Assembly: GCF_025751515.1 (NCBI RefSeq)
Contig: NZ_JAOWLE010000001.1
Span: 186,001 to 250,000, forward strand
Direction: 5' to 3'
Origin: Actibacterium sp. XHP0104
GTDB taxonomy: Bacteria; Pseudomonadota; Alphaproteobacteria; Rhodobacterales; Rhodobacteraceae
DNA: 64,000 nucleotides
Numbering within the stretch: position 1 is the stretch's first letter; each line of letters starts with the position of its first letter. Position numbers and translations under genes: made by a program. Below are positions 8,339-16,173 of the stretch, one piece after another. The notes below the pieces were generated by a model, which ran no database searches, had not been told where the DNA came from, and saw only the letters and a list, made by a program, of their open reading frames with translations.

Positions 8339-8791
8339 ATGACGCGCTTTACCAGCCATATGGATATCGCCTTGGCCGAGGCCCGCGCCGCTGCCGCACG
8401 CGGCGAGGTGCCCGTGGGCGCGGTGATCGTGGCGCCCGATGGCAGCGTGCTGGCCCAAGCCGGCAACCGCACGCGCGAACTGAACGACCCCACCGCCCAT
8501 GCCGAAATCCTTGCCATTCGCGCCGCCTGCACGGCGCTGGGGTCGGAACGGCTGCCGGGCTGCGATCTCTATGTCACGCTCGAACCCTGCCCGATGTGCG
8601 CCAGCGCCATCAGCCAGGCCCGCATTCGCCGTCTTTATTACGGCGCGGCCGATCCCAAATCGGGCGGCGTGGCGCATGGCCCCCGCGTGCTGTCCCACCC
8701 GCAAAGTCACCACCGCCCCGAAATCTACGACGGCATCGACAGCGCCCAGGCCGAGGCCCTGCTGAAAACCTTCTTCGCCACCCGCCGCTAA
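8339..8791 (+). CDS. tadA: tRNA-specific adenosine deaminase
   Basis: A 150-residue zinc-dependent deaminase that converts A34 to inosine in the wobble position of tRNA-Arg(ACG). The zinc site is complete: His54-Ala-Glu56 (TAHAE) and the PCPMC motif with Cys84 and Cys87. The N-terminal stretch and GEVPVGAVIV are typical. The frame is open far upstream, but ATG 8339 fits the family N-terminus and lies just past the divergent rluB start. The C-terminal SGGVAHGPRV matches alphaproteobacterial TadA proteins. A neighbouring-family guanine or cytosine deaminase is a less likely alternative. Confidence 0.92.
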   Translation: MTRFTSHMDIALAEARAAAARGEVPVGAVIVAPDGSVLAQAGNRTRELNDPTAHAEILAIRAACTALGSERLPGCDLYVTLEPCPMCASAISQARIRRLYYGAADPKSGGVAHGPRVLSHPQSHHRPEIYDGIDSAQAEALLKTFFATRR

Positions 8792-8800
8792 CCCGCCTGG

Positions 8801-8826
8801 CTTCTTCTTCGCGAAAATATCCCGGG
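8801..8826 (-). repeat. Dispersed intergenic repeat, copy 1
   Basis: Read on the minus strand the core is GGGATATTTTCGCGAAGAAG plus a further AAG. A second, near-identical copy lies at 14068-14092 on the plus strand. Both copies sit just after gene ends and beside GC-rich inverted repeats; here TTGGCC-GCA-GGCCAA and AGGGGC-GGC-GCCCCT follow within 40 bp. I recall similar GGGATATTT...GAAGAAG elements in Rhodobacteraceae intergenic DNA. Function unknown. Confidence 0.55.
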
Positions 8827-8860
8827 GTGAATTGGCCGCAGGCCAAGAGGGGCGGCGCCC

Positions 8861-9553
8861 CTAAAGCTCGATTGCCTCCAGCACCTGCGGTTCGATCACA
8901 TCCACCCCCGGCAGGCTGTCCTTCAGCACCTCGGCCGATTGTGCCAAAATCGGGAAGGTGCGGTAGTGGCAGGGGATGACGGTCTTGAAATCAAAGAACT
9001 CGCGCGCGGCATAGGCGGCGCGGCGCATGTCCATGGTGAAATGCCCGCCCGCGCACAGGATGCCGATATCGGGGGCGTGCAGGTCGTTGAGGATCTTCAT
9101 GTCGGCCATCACGTCGGTGTCGCCCGAGAAGTAGATCGTGCGATCCTCGCCCGCGATCATGAACCCGGCCTCGGCACCGGCATAGACCGGACCCTGCGGC
9201 GAACTGATCGAGGACGAATGCACCGCGTTCACCATGGTGATGCGCAGGTCGCCCAGTTGAATCGTGCCGCCCTTGTTGAAGCCCACGGTCGCGATGCCCT
9301 CGGCCTCTTCCCAATGCGACATCAGGTCGTAGATACCGACCACCGGCACATCCAGCTCGCGCGCCAGCGCCAGCGTGTCGGCGGAATGGTCGCCATGCCC
9401 GTGGCTGAGCAGAATGGCGGTGGTGCCGGCGATTGCCTCGGCGCGGCGGTCCATGGGGAACATCGGGTTGCCGGTCAGCCAGGGGTCAACCAATAGCACC
9501 TGGTTCCCGATCTCGATGCGAAAGCCGGAATGGCCCAACCATGTGATTTTCAT
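8861..9553 (-). CDS. UPF0173-type metallo-beta-lactamase-fold hydrolase
   Basis: A 230-residue metal-dependent hydrolase of the UPF0173 (YtkL-like) group. The N-terminus MKITWLGHSGFRIE and the metal motif HGHGDHS at residues 51-57 are diagnostic of the metallo-beta-lactamase fold; LVDPWLTGNP and the later FSGDTDV are the other family signatures. The physiological substrate is not established. ATG 9553 is chosen over an upstream in-frame start because GGAGG lies 7 nt before it. The gene is transcribed alone, divergent from gatC and convergent with tadA. Confidence 0.85.
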   Translation of the reverse strand: MKITWLGHSGFRIEIGNQVLLVDPWLTGNPMFPMDRRAEAIAGTTAILLSHGHGDHSADTLALARELDVPVVGIYDLMSHWEEAEGIATVGFNKGGTIQLGDLRITMVNAVHSSSISSPQGPVYAGAEAGFMIAGEDRTIYFSGDTDVMADMKILNDLHAPDIGILCAGGHFTMDMRRAAYAAREFFDFKTVIPCHYRTFPILAQSAEVLKDSLPGVDVIEPQVLEAIEL

Positions 9554-9694
9554 CTTTGCCTCCTGTTTTTCGCGCATATCGTATCATTCGCGCGGCGTCT
9601 GTCACCCGTGATTGCGGGGCGGGGCGGCCTTGCCCTTGCGGCCTGCGGATTGCGGCGCTAAACCCGTCGCGATCTCTTGGACGGAGCCTGAAAC

Positions 9695-9982
9695 ATGTCG
9701 ATCGACATTGATACCGCCCGGCGCGTGGCCCATCTGGCCCGCATTGCCGTGGATGAAAAAGACCTGCCGGCGCTGGCGGGCGAGCTGTCGAACATTCTGG
9801 ACTTCATGGAGCAGCTGAACGAGGTCGATGTCGAGGGCATCGAGCCGATGACCAGCGTCACCCCGATGCGGCTGAAACGGCGCGCGGATGTGGTGACCGA
9901 CGGCGGCATGCAAGACAAGATCCTGTCGAACGCGCCCGACGCGCGCGAGGGCTTTTTCGCGGTTCCGAAGGTGGTTGAATAA
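9695..9982 (+). CDS. gatC: Asp-tRNA(Asn)/Glu-tRNA(Gln) amidotransferase subunit C
   Basis: The 95-residue GatC subunit of the GatCAB amidotransferase, which stabilises GatA and helps anchor the GatB tail. The sequence begins with the usual [14 protein letters not shown] helix and continues with the [13 protein letters not shown] and EPMTSVTPM motifs. An ACGGAG stretch precedes the ATG. Its stop overlaps the gatA start (TAATG), so the two subunits are coupled. gatB is not in the window; in Rhodobacterales it is commonly encoded elsewhere. Length and motifs fit fully. Confidence 0.95.
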   Translation: MSIDIDTARRVAHLARIAVDEKDLPALAGELSNILDFMEQLNEVDVEGIEPMTSVTPMRLKRRADVVTDGGMQDKILSNAPDAREGFFAVPKVVE

Positions 9983-11463
9983 TGTCCGAGCTGTCCAAAC
10001 TGACGATTGCCGAGGCCCGCGATGCGATGCGCAAGGGCGATGTGACCTCGGTCGAGATCACCGAGGCCTGCCTGGCCGAGGTCAACGCCGCCGACGCGCT
10101 GGGCGCGTTTGTGCACAAGACGCCCGAGATCGCTCTGGATCAGGCCCGCGCCGCCGATGCGCGGATCAAGGCGGGCGATGCGCCGGGCATGTGCGGCATT
10201 CCGCTGGGCATCAAGGATCTCTTTTGCACCAAGGGCGTCGACAGCCAGGCCGCGTCGAACATCCTCAAAGGCTTCAAGCCCGAATATGAATCGACCGTGA
10301 CCAGCCAGCTGTTTGGCGCCGGCGCGGTGATGCTGGGCAAGCTGAACATGGACGAATTCGCCATGGGCAGCTCGAACGAGACCAGCGCCTATGGCAATGC
10401 CGTCAACCCGTGGAAGATCGACGATCGCCAGCTGACCCCGGGCGGCAGCTCGGGCGGGTCGGCTTCGGCCGTGGCCGCCGATCTGTGCCTGGCCGCGACC
10501 GGCACCGATACCGGCGGCTCGATCCGTCAGCCCGCCGCCTTTACCGGCATCGTCGGGCTGAAACCGACCTATGGCCGCGTGTCGCGCTGGGGCACGATCG
10601 CCTTCGCCAGCTCGCTGGACCAGGCCGGGCCGATGACCAAGACCGTGCGCGATGCGGCGATCATGCTGCAGGCCATGTCGGGCCATGACCCCAAGGACAG
10701 CACCAGCGCCGATCTGCCGCTGCCCGATTTCGAGGCCGCGCTGACCGGCGACATCAAGGGCAAGAAGATCGGCATTCCGCGCGAATACCGCATGGATGGC
10801 ATGCCCGAAGAGATCGAAACCCTGTGGCACGAGGGTGCCGAGATGCTGCGCGCCGCGGGGGCCGAGATCGTCGATATCTCGCTGCCGCATACGAAATACG
10901 CGCTGCCCGCCTATTATGTGATCGCGCCCGCCGAGGCGTCGTCGAACCTGGCGCGCTATGACGGGGTGCGCTATGGCCACCGCGCCAAGCTGGCCGCCGG
11001 TGACGGCATCGTGCAGATGTACGAAAAAACCCGCGCCGAGGGTTTCGGCCACGAGGTGCAGCGCCGCGTGATGATCGGCACCTATGTGCTGTCGGCCGGT
11101 TTCTACGACGCCTATTACAACCGCGCCCGCAAGGTGCGCGCGCTGATCAAGCGCGACTTTGACCAGGCCTTTGCGGCCGGTGTCGACGCGATCCTCACGC
11201 CCGCCACGCCGTCGTCGGCATTCGGTCTGGGCGAGATGGCCGAGGCCGATCCGGTGCAGATGTATCTGAACGACGTGTTCACGGTGACGGTCAACCTGGC
11301 CGGCCTGCCGGGGATCTCGGTTCCGGCCGGGCTGGACAGCCAGGGCCTGCCGCTGGGCCTTCAGCTGATCGGGCGCCCCTGGGCCGAGGATGATCTGCTG
11401 AACACCGCCTATGCGCTTGAGAGTGCCGCCGGGTTTGTTTCCAAGCCCGCGAAATGGTGGTAA
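9982..11463 (+). CDS. gatA: Asp-tRNA(Asn)/Glu-tRNA(Gln) amidotransferase subunit A
   Basis: The 493-residue glutaminase subunit of GatCAB. It releases ammonia from glutamine and passes it to GatB for transamidation of misacylated Glu-tRNA(Gln) or Asp-tRNA(Asn). The amidase-signature Ser-cisSer-Lys triad is visible: Lys78 ([10 protein letters not shown]), the GGSSGGS loop at 154-160 and nucleophile Ser180 in [11 protein letters not shown]. The N-terminal [10 protein letters not shown] and the C-terminal [12 protein letters not shown] are typical. Start overlaps the gatC stop by one base. The call is secure; other amidase-signature enzymes are unlikely next to gatC. Confidence 0.96.
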   Translation: MSELSKLTIAEARDAMRKGDVTSVEITEACLAEVNAADALGAFVHKTPEIALDQARAADARIKAGDAPGMCGIPLGIKDLFCTKGVDSQAASNILKGFKPEYESTVTSQLFGAGAVMLGKLNMDEFAMGSSNETSAYGNAVNPWKIDDRQLTPGGSSGGSASAVAADLCLAATGTDTGGSIRQPAAFTGIVGLKPTYGRVSRWGTIAFASSLDQAGPMTKTVRDAAIMLQAMSGHDPKDSTSADLPLPDFEAALTGDIKGKKIGIPREYRMDGMPEEIETLWHEGAEMLRAAGAEIVDISLPHTKYALPAYYVIAPAEASSNLARYDGVRYGHRAKLAAGDGIVQMYEKTRAEGFGHEVQRRVMIGTYVLSAGFYDAYYNRARKVRALIKRDFDQAFAAGVDAILTPATPSSAFGLGEMAEADPVQMYLNDVFTVTVNLAGLPGISVPAGLDSQGLPLGLQLIGRPWAEDDLLNTAYALESAAGFVSKPAKWW

Positions 11464-11494
11464 ACCGGGCAAAACGACAAAGAGCAGGTCACTG

Positions 11495-12130
11495 ATGCGT
11501 TATCCCGTTGCGATCCTTGCCGTTCTGGCCGCCGCCGCTTGTGAGCCCGAGATCCCGGATTCGGGCCGGGGCGTGGGTTTTGGCGATTATGACAGCTATG
11601 AGGCCCAGCGCGAGGCCCGCCTGCAAGGCGACACCACGCTGGACGAGGTGAACGTTCTGCCGCCCGAGACCATGGGCACCGCCGACGCGACCCCGGTGCA
11701 AGAGCCGCTGCCGGCCCGCACCGCTGTGGTCGATGTCAACAATCCCGGTATCTCGGACGAGCAGGATTTCAGCGCCGTGTCGGCCCGCGAAAGCATCGAA
11801 AGCGATGCCGCGCGGCTTGAGGCGCAGCGCGAGCAATATGTGGTGATCGAACCCACCGCGCTGCCGTCGCGTGTGTCGACCGGGCCGAACGTGGTGGAAT
11901 ATGCGCTGAGCACCTCGAACCAGGTGGGGCAGAAGGTCTATCGCCGTCTGAACCTGCTGGGCGGCTCGCAACTGGCGCGGAACTGTTCGAAATACGCCTC
12001 GGCCGATCTGGCGCAGCAGGCGTTTCTCAAGGCCGGCGGCCCCGAGCGTGACCGGCTGAACCTTGATCCCGATGGCGACGGCTTTGCCTGCACCTGGGAT
12101 CCGACCCCGTTCCGCAGGGTGGCGAACTAG
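11495..12130 (+). CDS. Lipoprotein with C-terminal Excalibur-like calcium-binding domain
   Basis: A 211-residue exported protein. The signal peptide ends in a lipobox (AAAAC) with Cys16, so it should be lipid-anchored. The middle is acidic, Thr/Ala-rich and probably disordered. The last 50 residues resemble an Excalibur domain: NCSKYASADLAQQAF, then LDPDGDGFACTWDP, where the DxDxDG loop and two Cys match the calcium-binding, disulfide-linked pattern. It lies 31 nt after gatA and 5 nt before a peptidoglycan amidase gene, so a cell-wall role is plausible but inferred. I start at ATG 11495 because upstream residues do not look exported. Confidence 0.7.
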   Translation: MRYPVAILAVLAAAACEPEIPDSGRGVGFGDYDSYEAQREARLQGDTTLDEVNVLPPETMGTADATPVQEPLPARTAVVDVNNPGISDEQDFSAVSARESIESDAARLEAQREQYVVIEPTALPSRVSTGPNVVEYALSTSNQVGQKVYRRLNLLGGSQLARNCSKYASADLAQQAFLKAGGPERDRLNLDPDGDGFACTWDPTPFRRVAN

Positions 12131-12135
12131 GGCCC

Positions 12136-12807
12136 ATGCCGGGCCTGACGCATCCGTCGCCCAATTTCGGCCCCCGGCGCGACGGCGCCCGGCCCGATCT
12201 GATCGTTCTGCATTACACGGCCATGACCAGCGCGAGGGCGGCGCTGGAACGGCTGTGCGACCCGCTGAGCGAGGTTTCGGCCCATTACCTGATAGACGAG
12301 CGCGGGGCGCTAGCGTCGCTGGTGGATGAGGCCGAGCGCGCCTGGCATGCCGGGGCCGGGGCCTGGGGGCCGGTCAGCGACGTGAATTCACGCTCGATCG
12401 GGATCGAGCTGGCCAATACCGGCGCGCATCCTTTCCCTCAGCCGCAGATGGCGGCGCTAGAGCGCCTGTTGGCCGATGTCATGGGGCGTTGGGCGATTCC
12501 GCCCGAGCGGGTAATCGGCCATTCCGACATGGCGCCCGGGCGCAAGGGTGACCCCGGCGCGCGGTTCGACTGGAGACGCCTGGCACGGACCGGTCTGTCG
12601 GTCTGGCCCATTGCGGGAATGCCCGGTGATTTCGCGCAGGATGCGCGGGTGTTTGGTTACGCGGCGGACGTGCCGCTTGATCTGCTGTTGCAGGTGTTCC
12701 GGCTGCGGTTCCGGCCCTGGGCCGAGGGCCCGCTGGACGACACCGACCGGGCGCTGATGGCCGATCTGGCGGCGCGCTATCCGGTGGCGGGTTATCTGAC
12801 GGTGTAG
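12136..12807 (+). CDS. N-acetylmuramoyl-L-alanine amidase (AmpD/Amidase_2 family)
   Basis: A 223-residue zinc amidase that cleaves the MurNAc-L-Ala bond of peptidoglycan fragments. The expected zinc ligands and catalytic residues can be placed: His26 (LIVLHYTAM), Glu91 (SIGIELAN), His129 (VIGHSDMAPGRKGDPG), Lys137 and Asp139. No signal peptide is evident, which suggests a cytoplasmic AmpD-like role in muropeptide recycling, although AmiD-like export by another route cannot be ruled out. The C-terminal 70 residues look like a helical extension similar to a peptidoglycan-binding module. It follows the Excalibur lipoprotein by 5 nt; its 3' end overlaps the next, oppositely oriented gene by 16 bp. 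Confidence 0.88.
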   Translation: MPGLTHPSPNFGPRRDGARPDLIVLHYTAMTSARAALERLCDPLSEVSAHYLIDERGALASLVDEAERAWHAGAGAWGPVSDVNSRSIGIELANTGAHPFPQPQMAALERLLADVMGRWAIPPERVIGHSDMAPGRKGDPGARFDWRRLARTGLSVWPIAGMPGDFAQDARVFGYAADVPLDLLLQVFRLRFRPWAEGPLDDTDRALMADLAARYPVAGYLTV

Positions 12808-13157
12808 GTAAAGCTGCCGCCGCGGCCCTGGTCACGGGTGACGTAGAACTGGGTGTGGCGGCCATTGACCATCCACAGCTGACAGTCGGTATTGGTGGCC
12901 GGGATGATCAGCGAGCGGCACAGGTAGCCCTCGCGCCATTCCCAGGCGCCTTTCAGCTTGATGCCATCCCACTGGCCGGCGATGCGGCCGTTTTCCCGCA
13001 GGAAGATGTGGTTGTTTCCGCTCCACAGGTATTTGCCCACGGCGGCCTGGCGAAACCCGGCCTCGGACGCGATGCGGGTGAACTTGTCGGCGGCCATGGC
13101 GGCGACGGGCAGTAGGGCGGCCAGGGCGAGGGCGATCAGGAAACGGGGCTTGGGCAT
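12792..13157 (-). CDS. Small secreted protein of unknown function
   Basis: A 121-residue protein with a clear Sec signal peptide (MPKPRFLIALALAALLPVAA, cleavage near AMA-ADKF, residue 23). The mature domain is beta-rich with Trp and two Cys (LCRSLIIPATNTDCQ), suggesting one disulfide. It resembles short Rhodobacterales periplasmic proteins that are sometimes mislabelled 'dihydrodipicolinate reductase'; no such enzyme motif is present. I begin at ATG 13157, which gives a proper signal peptide, although the frame is open upstream through the rnpB region. Its 3' end overlaps the amidase gene tail-to-tail by 16 bp. Confidence 0.65.
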   Translation of the reverse strand: MPKPRFLIALALAALLPVAAMAADKFTRIASEAGFRQAAVGKYLWSGNNHIFLRENGRIAGQWDGIKLKGAWEWREGYLCRSLIIPATNTDCQLWMVNGRHTQFYVTRDQGRGGSFTYTVR

Positions 13158-13223
13158 CGGTCGGGTCTCTTGCTGGTGGTGGGGGCCCAGTATCGTGATC
13201 TTGATGGCAATCTTATGGCGCGG

Positions 13224-13252
13224 TTGCCTTTGCGCCCGCGCGGGCCTAGATA
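13224..13252 (+). promoter_or_regulatory. Predicted sigma-70 promoter of rnpB
   Basis: TTGCCT (13224-13229) and TAGATA (13247-13252) are separated by 17 bp. A start 7 nt after the -10 box falls at about 13259, exactly where the base-paired 5' end of RNase P RNA begins. The agreement of spacing and RNA end makes this one of the better supported promoters here. Confidence 0.6.
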
Positions 13253-13258
13253 GGCCGG

Positions 13259-13645
13259 GCGCGGATGGCCGGATGACCGCGGGGCAACTCGAGGAAAGTC
13301 CGGACTCCACGAAGCAAGGGTGCCGGGTAACGCCCGGCCGGGGAAACCCGAGGGAAAGCGCCACAGAGAAGAAACCGCCCGCGGAAAGGTCGGCCTGGCC
13401 GATACCGCCGCAGGTAAGGGTGAAACGGTGGGGTAAGAGCCCACCGCGGCCCTGGTAACAGGGACGGCACGGCAAGCCCCACCCGGAGCAATGCCGAATA
13501 GGGGTCTCACGCGGTTCGCCGCAGGGTCGCTTCGGCCCCGAGACCCGGGTTGGCAGCTAGAGCGCGTCGGCAACGGCGGGCCCAGAGGAATGGTCATCCA
13601 AGGGGGCAACCCCTGGACAGAATCCGGCTTACAGGCCATCCGCGC
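13259..13645 (+). ncRNA. rnpB: RNase P RNA component, class A
   Basis: The catalytic RNA that matures tRNA 5' ends with RnpA protein. Its ends pair as helix P1: GCGGATGGCC at 13261-13270 with GGCCATCCGC at 13634-13643. Universal conserved blocks are present in order: GAGGAAAGTCCGGACTCC (CR I region, about 13291), CAGAGAAGAAACCGCC, GGTAAGGGTGAAACGGTGG, GGTAAGAGCCCACCGCG, and near the 3' end AGAGGAATGGTCATCC and ACAGAATCCGGCTTACAGGCC. The length of about 387 nt fits alphaproteobacteria. The frames open across it are spurious. The gene lies between a secreted-protein gene and rpmG. Confidence 0.97.
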
Positions 13646-13778
13646 ATATGATTTGGGGTTTTTCGCTGTTGCGGCAGGAAAACCCCGCGATAGCAGTTGA
13701 CTCGGCGCGCCGGACCAGTAAAAGGCGGGCTTCAAGGATTTACCGGGCAGATTGCTGCCCGCGCGACGGAGACATGAA

Positions 13779-13946
13779 ATGGCGAAACCCACCACGATCA
13801 AGATCCGCCTGAACTCGACCGCGGGTACCGGCCACTTTTACGTGACCAAGAAAAACGCCCGCACCATGACCGAGAAGATGGTGGTGAACAAATACGATCC
13901 GGTTGTGCGCAAGCACGTCGAATACAAGGAAGGCAAGATCAAGTAA
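13779..13946 (+). CDS. rpmG: 50S ribosomal protein L33
   Basis: A 55-residue basic ribosomal protein near the E site of the large subunit. The sequence [20 protein letters not shown], followed by [14 protein letters not shown] and the YDPVVRKHV motif, is L33 of the Cys-free type, implying no zinc requirement. ATG 13779 is the natural start, preceded by a GACGGAGA ribosome binding site; an upstream in-frame codon would add a nonsense extension. It is monocistronic, with a strong terminator 27 nt downstream. Confidence 0.97.
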   Translation: MAKPTTIKIRLNSTAGTGHFYVTKKNARTMTEKMVVNKYDPVVRKHVEYKEGKIK

Positions 13947-13972
13947 GATCGCCCCTTTCCGGATTATGACTG

Positions 13973-13997
13973 AGGCCGCGCTTTGCGCGGCCTTTTT
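13973..13997 (+). terminator. Rho-independent terminator of rpmG
   Basis: Inverted repeat AGGCCGCGC-TTT-GCGCGGCCT followed directly by a T run. It starts 27 nt past the rpmG stop codon. Confidence 0.88.
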
Positions 13998-14067
13998 CGT
14001 TTGGGCGGTGCGCGCGTGCCGCGCGCAAGAGGGGCCTCGGCACCTGCGGTGCCTCAGGGGCCTCCGG

Positions 14068-14092
14068 CGGGGATATTTGTGCGAAGAAGAAG
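14068..14092 (+). repeat. Dispersed intergenic repeat, copy 2
   Basis: The core GGGGATATTTGTGCGAAGAA plus GAAG matches, with few changes, the inverted copy at 8801-8826. It follows a GC-rich inverted repeat (GGCACC-TGC-GGTGCC near 14038-14052) in the convergent gap between rpmG and the BI-1 gene. The pairing of core and adjacent hairpin is the same as at copy 1. Function unknown. Confidence 0.55.
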
Positions 14093-14101
14093 GCCGGAAT
14101 C

Positions 14102-14129
14102 AAAAAGGGCCGGCGCTGGGCCGGCCCTT
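14102..14129 (-). terminator. Rho-independent terminator of the BI-1 gene
   Basis: Read on the minus strand: AAGGGCCGGC-CCAGC-GCCGGCCCTT followed by TTT. It lies 24 nt past the stop codon of the Bax-inhibitor-1-like gene. Confidence 0.85.
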
Positions 14130-14152
14130 GGGATTTGTCTGGTGCGGGCGGG

Positions 14153-14893
14153 TTACTCGCGATTGCCGAGGAACTGCAGCAGGAACATGAACAGGTTCAC
14201 GAAGTCCAGGTACAGGTTCAGCGCGCCCATGATTGCCGATTTGGCCAGCCATTCTTCGTCCATCGCGTGGGCGTGGCTGATGTAGTCGGTCTTGATGCGC
14301 TGGGTGTCATAGGCGGTAAGGCCGGCAAACAGCAGCACACCGATCACCGAGATCGCGAAGTGGATCGCGGGCGAGCCCAGGAAGATGTTCACGATCGAGG
14401 CGACCAGGATGCCGATCACACCCATGATCAGGAACGAACCCCAGCCCGAGATGTCTTTCTTGGTGGTATAGCCCCACAGCGACAGACCGGCGAAGGCGAT
14501 CGAGGTGATCACGAAGGTCTGGGCGATCGAGATGCCGGTAAAGGCGATGAAGATCCAGCTGAGCGACAGGCCCATGACAGCGGCATAGACATAGAAGAAC
14601 AGCTGTGCGCCGGCCGCCGACAGGCGGTTGATCACGGCGCCAAAGGCAAAGACCATGACCAGCGGCGCGAACATGGCGGCCCAGCCCAGAATGGTCATCT
14701 GGCCGGTCTGCACATTGCGGAAGATGCTGAGCAGCGCGTCGTTCGAGCCAACGGCCCAGGCCACCAGCGCGGTCATCAGCAGGCCGACGGACATGGTGCC
14801 GTAGACCTTGTTCATGTGGGCGCGCAGCCCCTGGTCAATCTGCGCGGCACGGGTGCCGGCCTGGCCTGCGCGGATCGTGTTGTAGTCAGCCAT
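14153..14893 (-). CDS. Bax inhibitor-1/YccA family membrane protein
   Basis: A 246-residue polytopic protein with about seven hydrophobic helices, fitting the BI-1/TMBIM/YccA family. The N-terminal cytoplasmic segment (QIDQGLRAHMNKVYGTMSVG) and the conserved acidic residues late in the chain (TAYDTQRIKTDY) are family hallmarks. Bacterial members leak H+ or Ca2+, or modulate the FtsH protease; which applies here is unknown. It stands alone between its own terminator and a 120-nt leader, divergent from nothing immediately adjacent. Family call is firm. Confidence 0.92.
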   Translation of the reverse strand: MADYNTIRAGQAGTRAAQIDQGLRAHMNKVYGTMSVGLLMTALVAWAVGSNDALLSIFRNVQTGQMTILGWAAMFAPLVMVFAFGAVINRLSAAGAQLFFYVYAAVMGLSLSWIFIAFTGISIAQTFVITSIAFAGLSLWGYTTKKDISGWGSFLIMGVIGILVASIVNIFLGSPAIHFAISVIGVLLFAGLTAYDTQRIKTDYISHAHAMDEEWLAKSAIMGALNLYLDFVNLFMFLLQFLGNRE

Positions 14894-15012
14894 CTAAGCC
14901 TCCGAGTTGAAGTCACCACCCCGTGCGCGGCTGGCACACAGGTCATTGCCTTGGAATATCGGCAAGGGGGGCGGGTATTTCAAGGCTTTGCGCGCCGATT
15001 TCCGACGATCTT

Positions 15013-15165
15013 TCAGCGGGTCCAGGCGTCGGGGGCGTTCCAGCTTTGATGATGGGGGCGCGTGCGGGGCTGCGGGGGCTTTGCGGGGCTGGGTCGGCGC
15101 AGCCGCCGCAGCCAGGCCAAGGGGCGACGCAGCGGGGCGTGTCGGGGGATTCGGAGGGTGCTCAT
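15013..15165 (-). CDS. Possible 50-residue Arg/Pro-rich protein divergent from the LysR gene
   Basis: An open frame of 50 codons with start ATG 15165, preceded by GGAAAG 6 nt upstream. The product begins MSTLRIPRHAPLRRPLAWL and is rich in Arg and Pro, ending SWNAPDAWTR. Its upstream region faces the LysR gene at 15292 and contains inverted repeats, the arrangement expected of a LysR-controlled divergent target. Base composition alone could create such a frame in GC-rich DNA, so coding status is unproven. The rest of 14894-15291 holds no other convincing gene. Confidence 0.35.
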   Translation of the reverse strand: MSTLRIPRHAPLRRPLAWLRRLRRPSPAKPPQPRTRPHHQSWNAPDAWTR

Positions 15166-15177
15166 GGCGTTCTTTCC

Positions 15178-15254
15178 ATTCCTGTATGGAATACAATGTG
15201 GGGATTTGATGGTAATGCTTGATATATTCTGCAATGTCGTGCTTGATGTATCAA
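15178..15254. promoter_or_regulatory. AT-rich divergent promoter region with two palindromes (LysR-type operator candidate)
   Basis: ATTCC-TGTAT-GGAAT at 15178-15192 and TTGAT-GT-ATCAA at 15243-15254 are perfect inverted repeats in an unusually AT-rich stretch just upstream of the LysR start. LysR regulators bind T-N11-A dyads near their own promoter and the divergent one, which fits this position. Which dyad is bound is inference. Confidence 0.45.
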
Positions 15255-15291
15255 ACGAATGATTGTCATCCCGCCCATAAGGAAACGTGAT

Positions 15292-16173
15292 ATGCCCAGA
15301 AACCTTGACCTGACCGCGCTGCGGTCTTTCGTGGCGGTGTCCGAGGCGGGCGGCGTGACGCGGGCGGCGGGATTTCTGAACCTGACGCAATCGGCGGTGT
15401 CGATGCAGATCAAGCGGCTGGAAGAGGCGCTGGATCTACAGTTGCTGGATCGCTCTGCCCGGCAGATCGCGCTGACGGCCTCGGGCGAGCAATTGCTGGG
15501 CTATGCCAAGCGGATGCTGGCGCTGAACGACGAGATTTATGCCCGGCTGACCGCGCAGGAGTACGAGGGTGAGATCATGCTGGGGGTGCCGCATGACATT
15601 GTCTACCCGTCGATTCCGCAGGTGATGCAGAGGTTTCATGCCGATTATCCGCGCATGAAGGTGCATCTGCTGTCGTCTTTTACCAAAGAGCTGAAAGCGC
15701 AGTTCGCGCGGGGCGAGGTCGATGCGATCCTGACCACCGAGGGCCTGCCGGACGAGGGCGGAGAGACCTTGATCGAACTGCCGCTGGTCTGGGTCGGTGC
15801 GCAGAACGGGCAGGCCTGGCGGGGGCGGCCGCTGCGGCTGGCCTATGAATACAACTGCCGGTTCCGCGCCCCGGTGCAGCAGGCGCTGGATGCGGCGGGC
15901 ATTCCCTGGGAGATGGCGGTGGAGAGCAATTCCAGCCGCACGGTCGAGGCCACCGTGACGGCCGATCTGGCGGTGCATACGGTGATGGAGGGGGCCGAAC
16001 CGCCCCATCTGGAGCGGATCAATCATAACGGCGCCTTGCCCGACCTGCCGACCTTCAAGGTCAATCTGTATGTGGCGGGCATTGGCACCAAGGGGCCGTT
16101 GCAGGATCTGGCGGAACTGATCCGCCAGACCTATCGCAACGGGTGGTCGGCGCGCGGGCTTAGCCGGTCGTGA
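15292..16173 (+). CDS. LysR-family transcriptional regulator
   Basis: A 293-residue regulator. The N-terminal winged helix-turn-helix spans residues 5-64 (LDLTALRSFVAVSEAGGVTR, AAGFLNLTQSAVSMQIKRLE). The C-terminal two-lobed effector domain follows (GEIMLGVPHDIVYPSIPQVM). ATG 15292 is preferred because AAGGA precedes it by 8 nt; the frame is open 33 nt further up without a ribosome site. The ligand is unknown. Upstream lie two palindromes and a possible small divergent gene. Downstream it overlaps the quinone oxidoreductase gene tail-to-tail by 14 bp. Confidence 0.9.
   Translation: MPRNLDLTALRSFVAVSEAGGVTRAAGFLNLTQSAVSMQIKRLEEALDLQLLDRSARQIALTASGEQLLGYAKRMLALNDEIYARLTAQEYEGEIMLGVPHDIVYPSIPQVMQRFHADYPRMKVHLLSSFTKELKAQFARGEVDAILTTEGLPDEGGETLIELPLVWVGAQNGQAWRGRPLRLAYEYNCRFRAPVQQALDAAGIPWEMAVESNSSRTVEATVTADLAVHTVMEGAEPPHLERINHNGALPDLPTFKVNLYVAGIGTKGPLQDLAELIRQTYRNGWSARGLSRS

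Noticed and set aside
9658-11472. A 604-codon minus-strand frame opposite gatC and gatA
   Set aside because: GatCA are certain from motifs; the antisense frame is a shadow with atypical composition.
13136-13801. Open frames across 13136-13801 on either strand
   Set aside because: They cross RNase P RNA, whose conserved blocks and P1 pairing explain the sequence.
15243-15254. TTGATGTATCAA as an FNR box
   Set aside because: The half-sites match but the spacer is 2 bp rather than 4 bp, so FNR-type binding is unlikely; a LysR or other dyad is the better reading.
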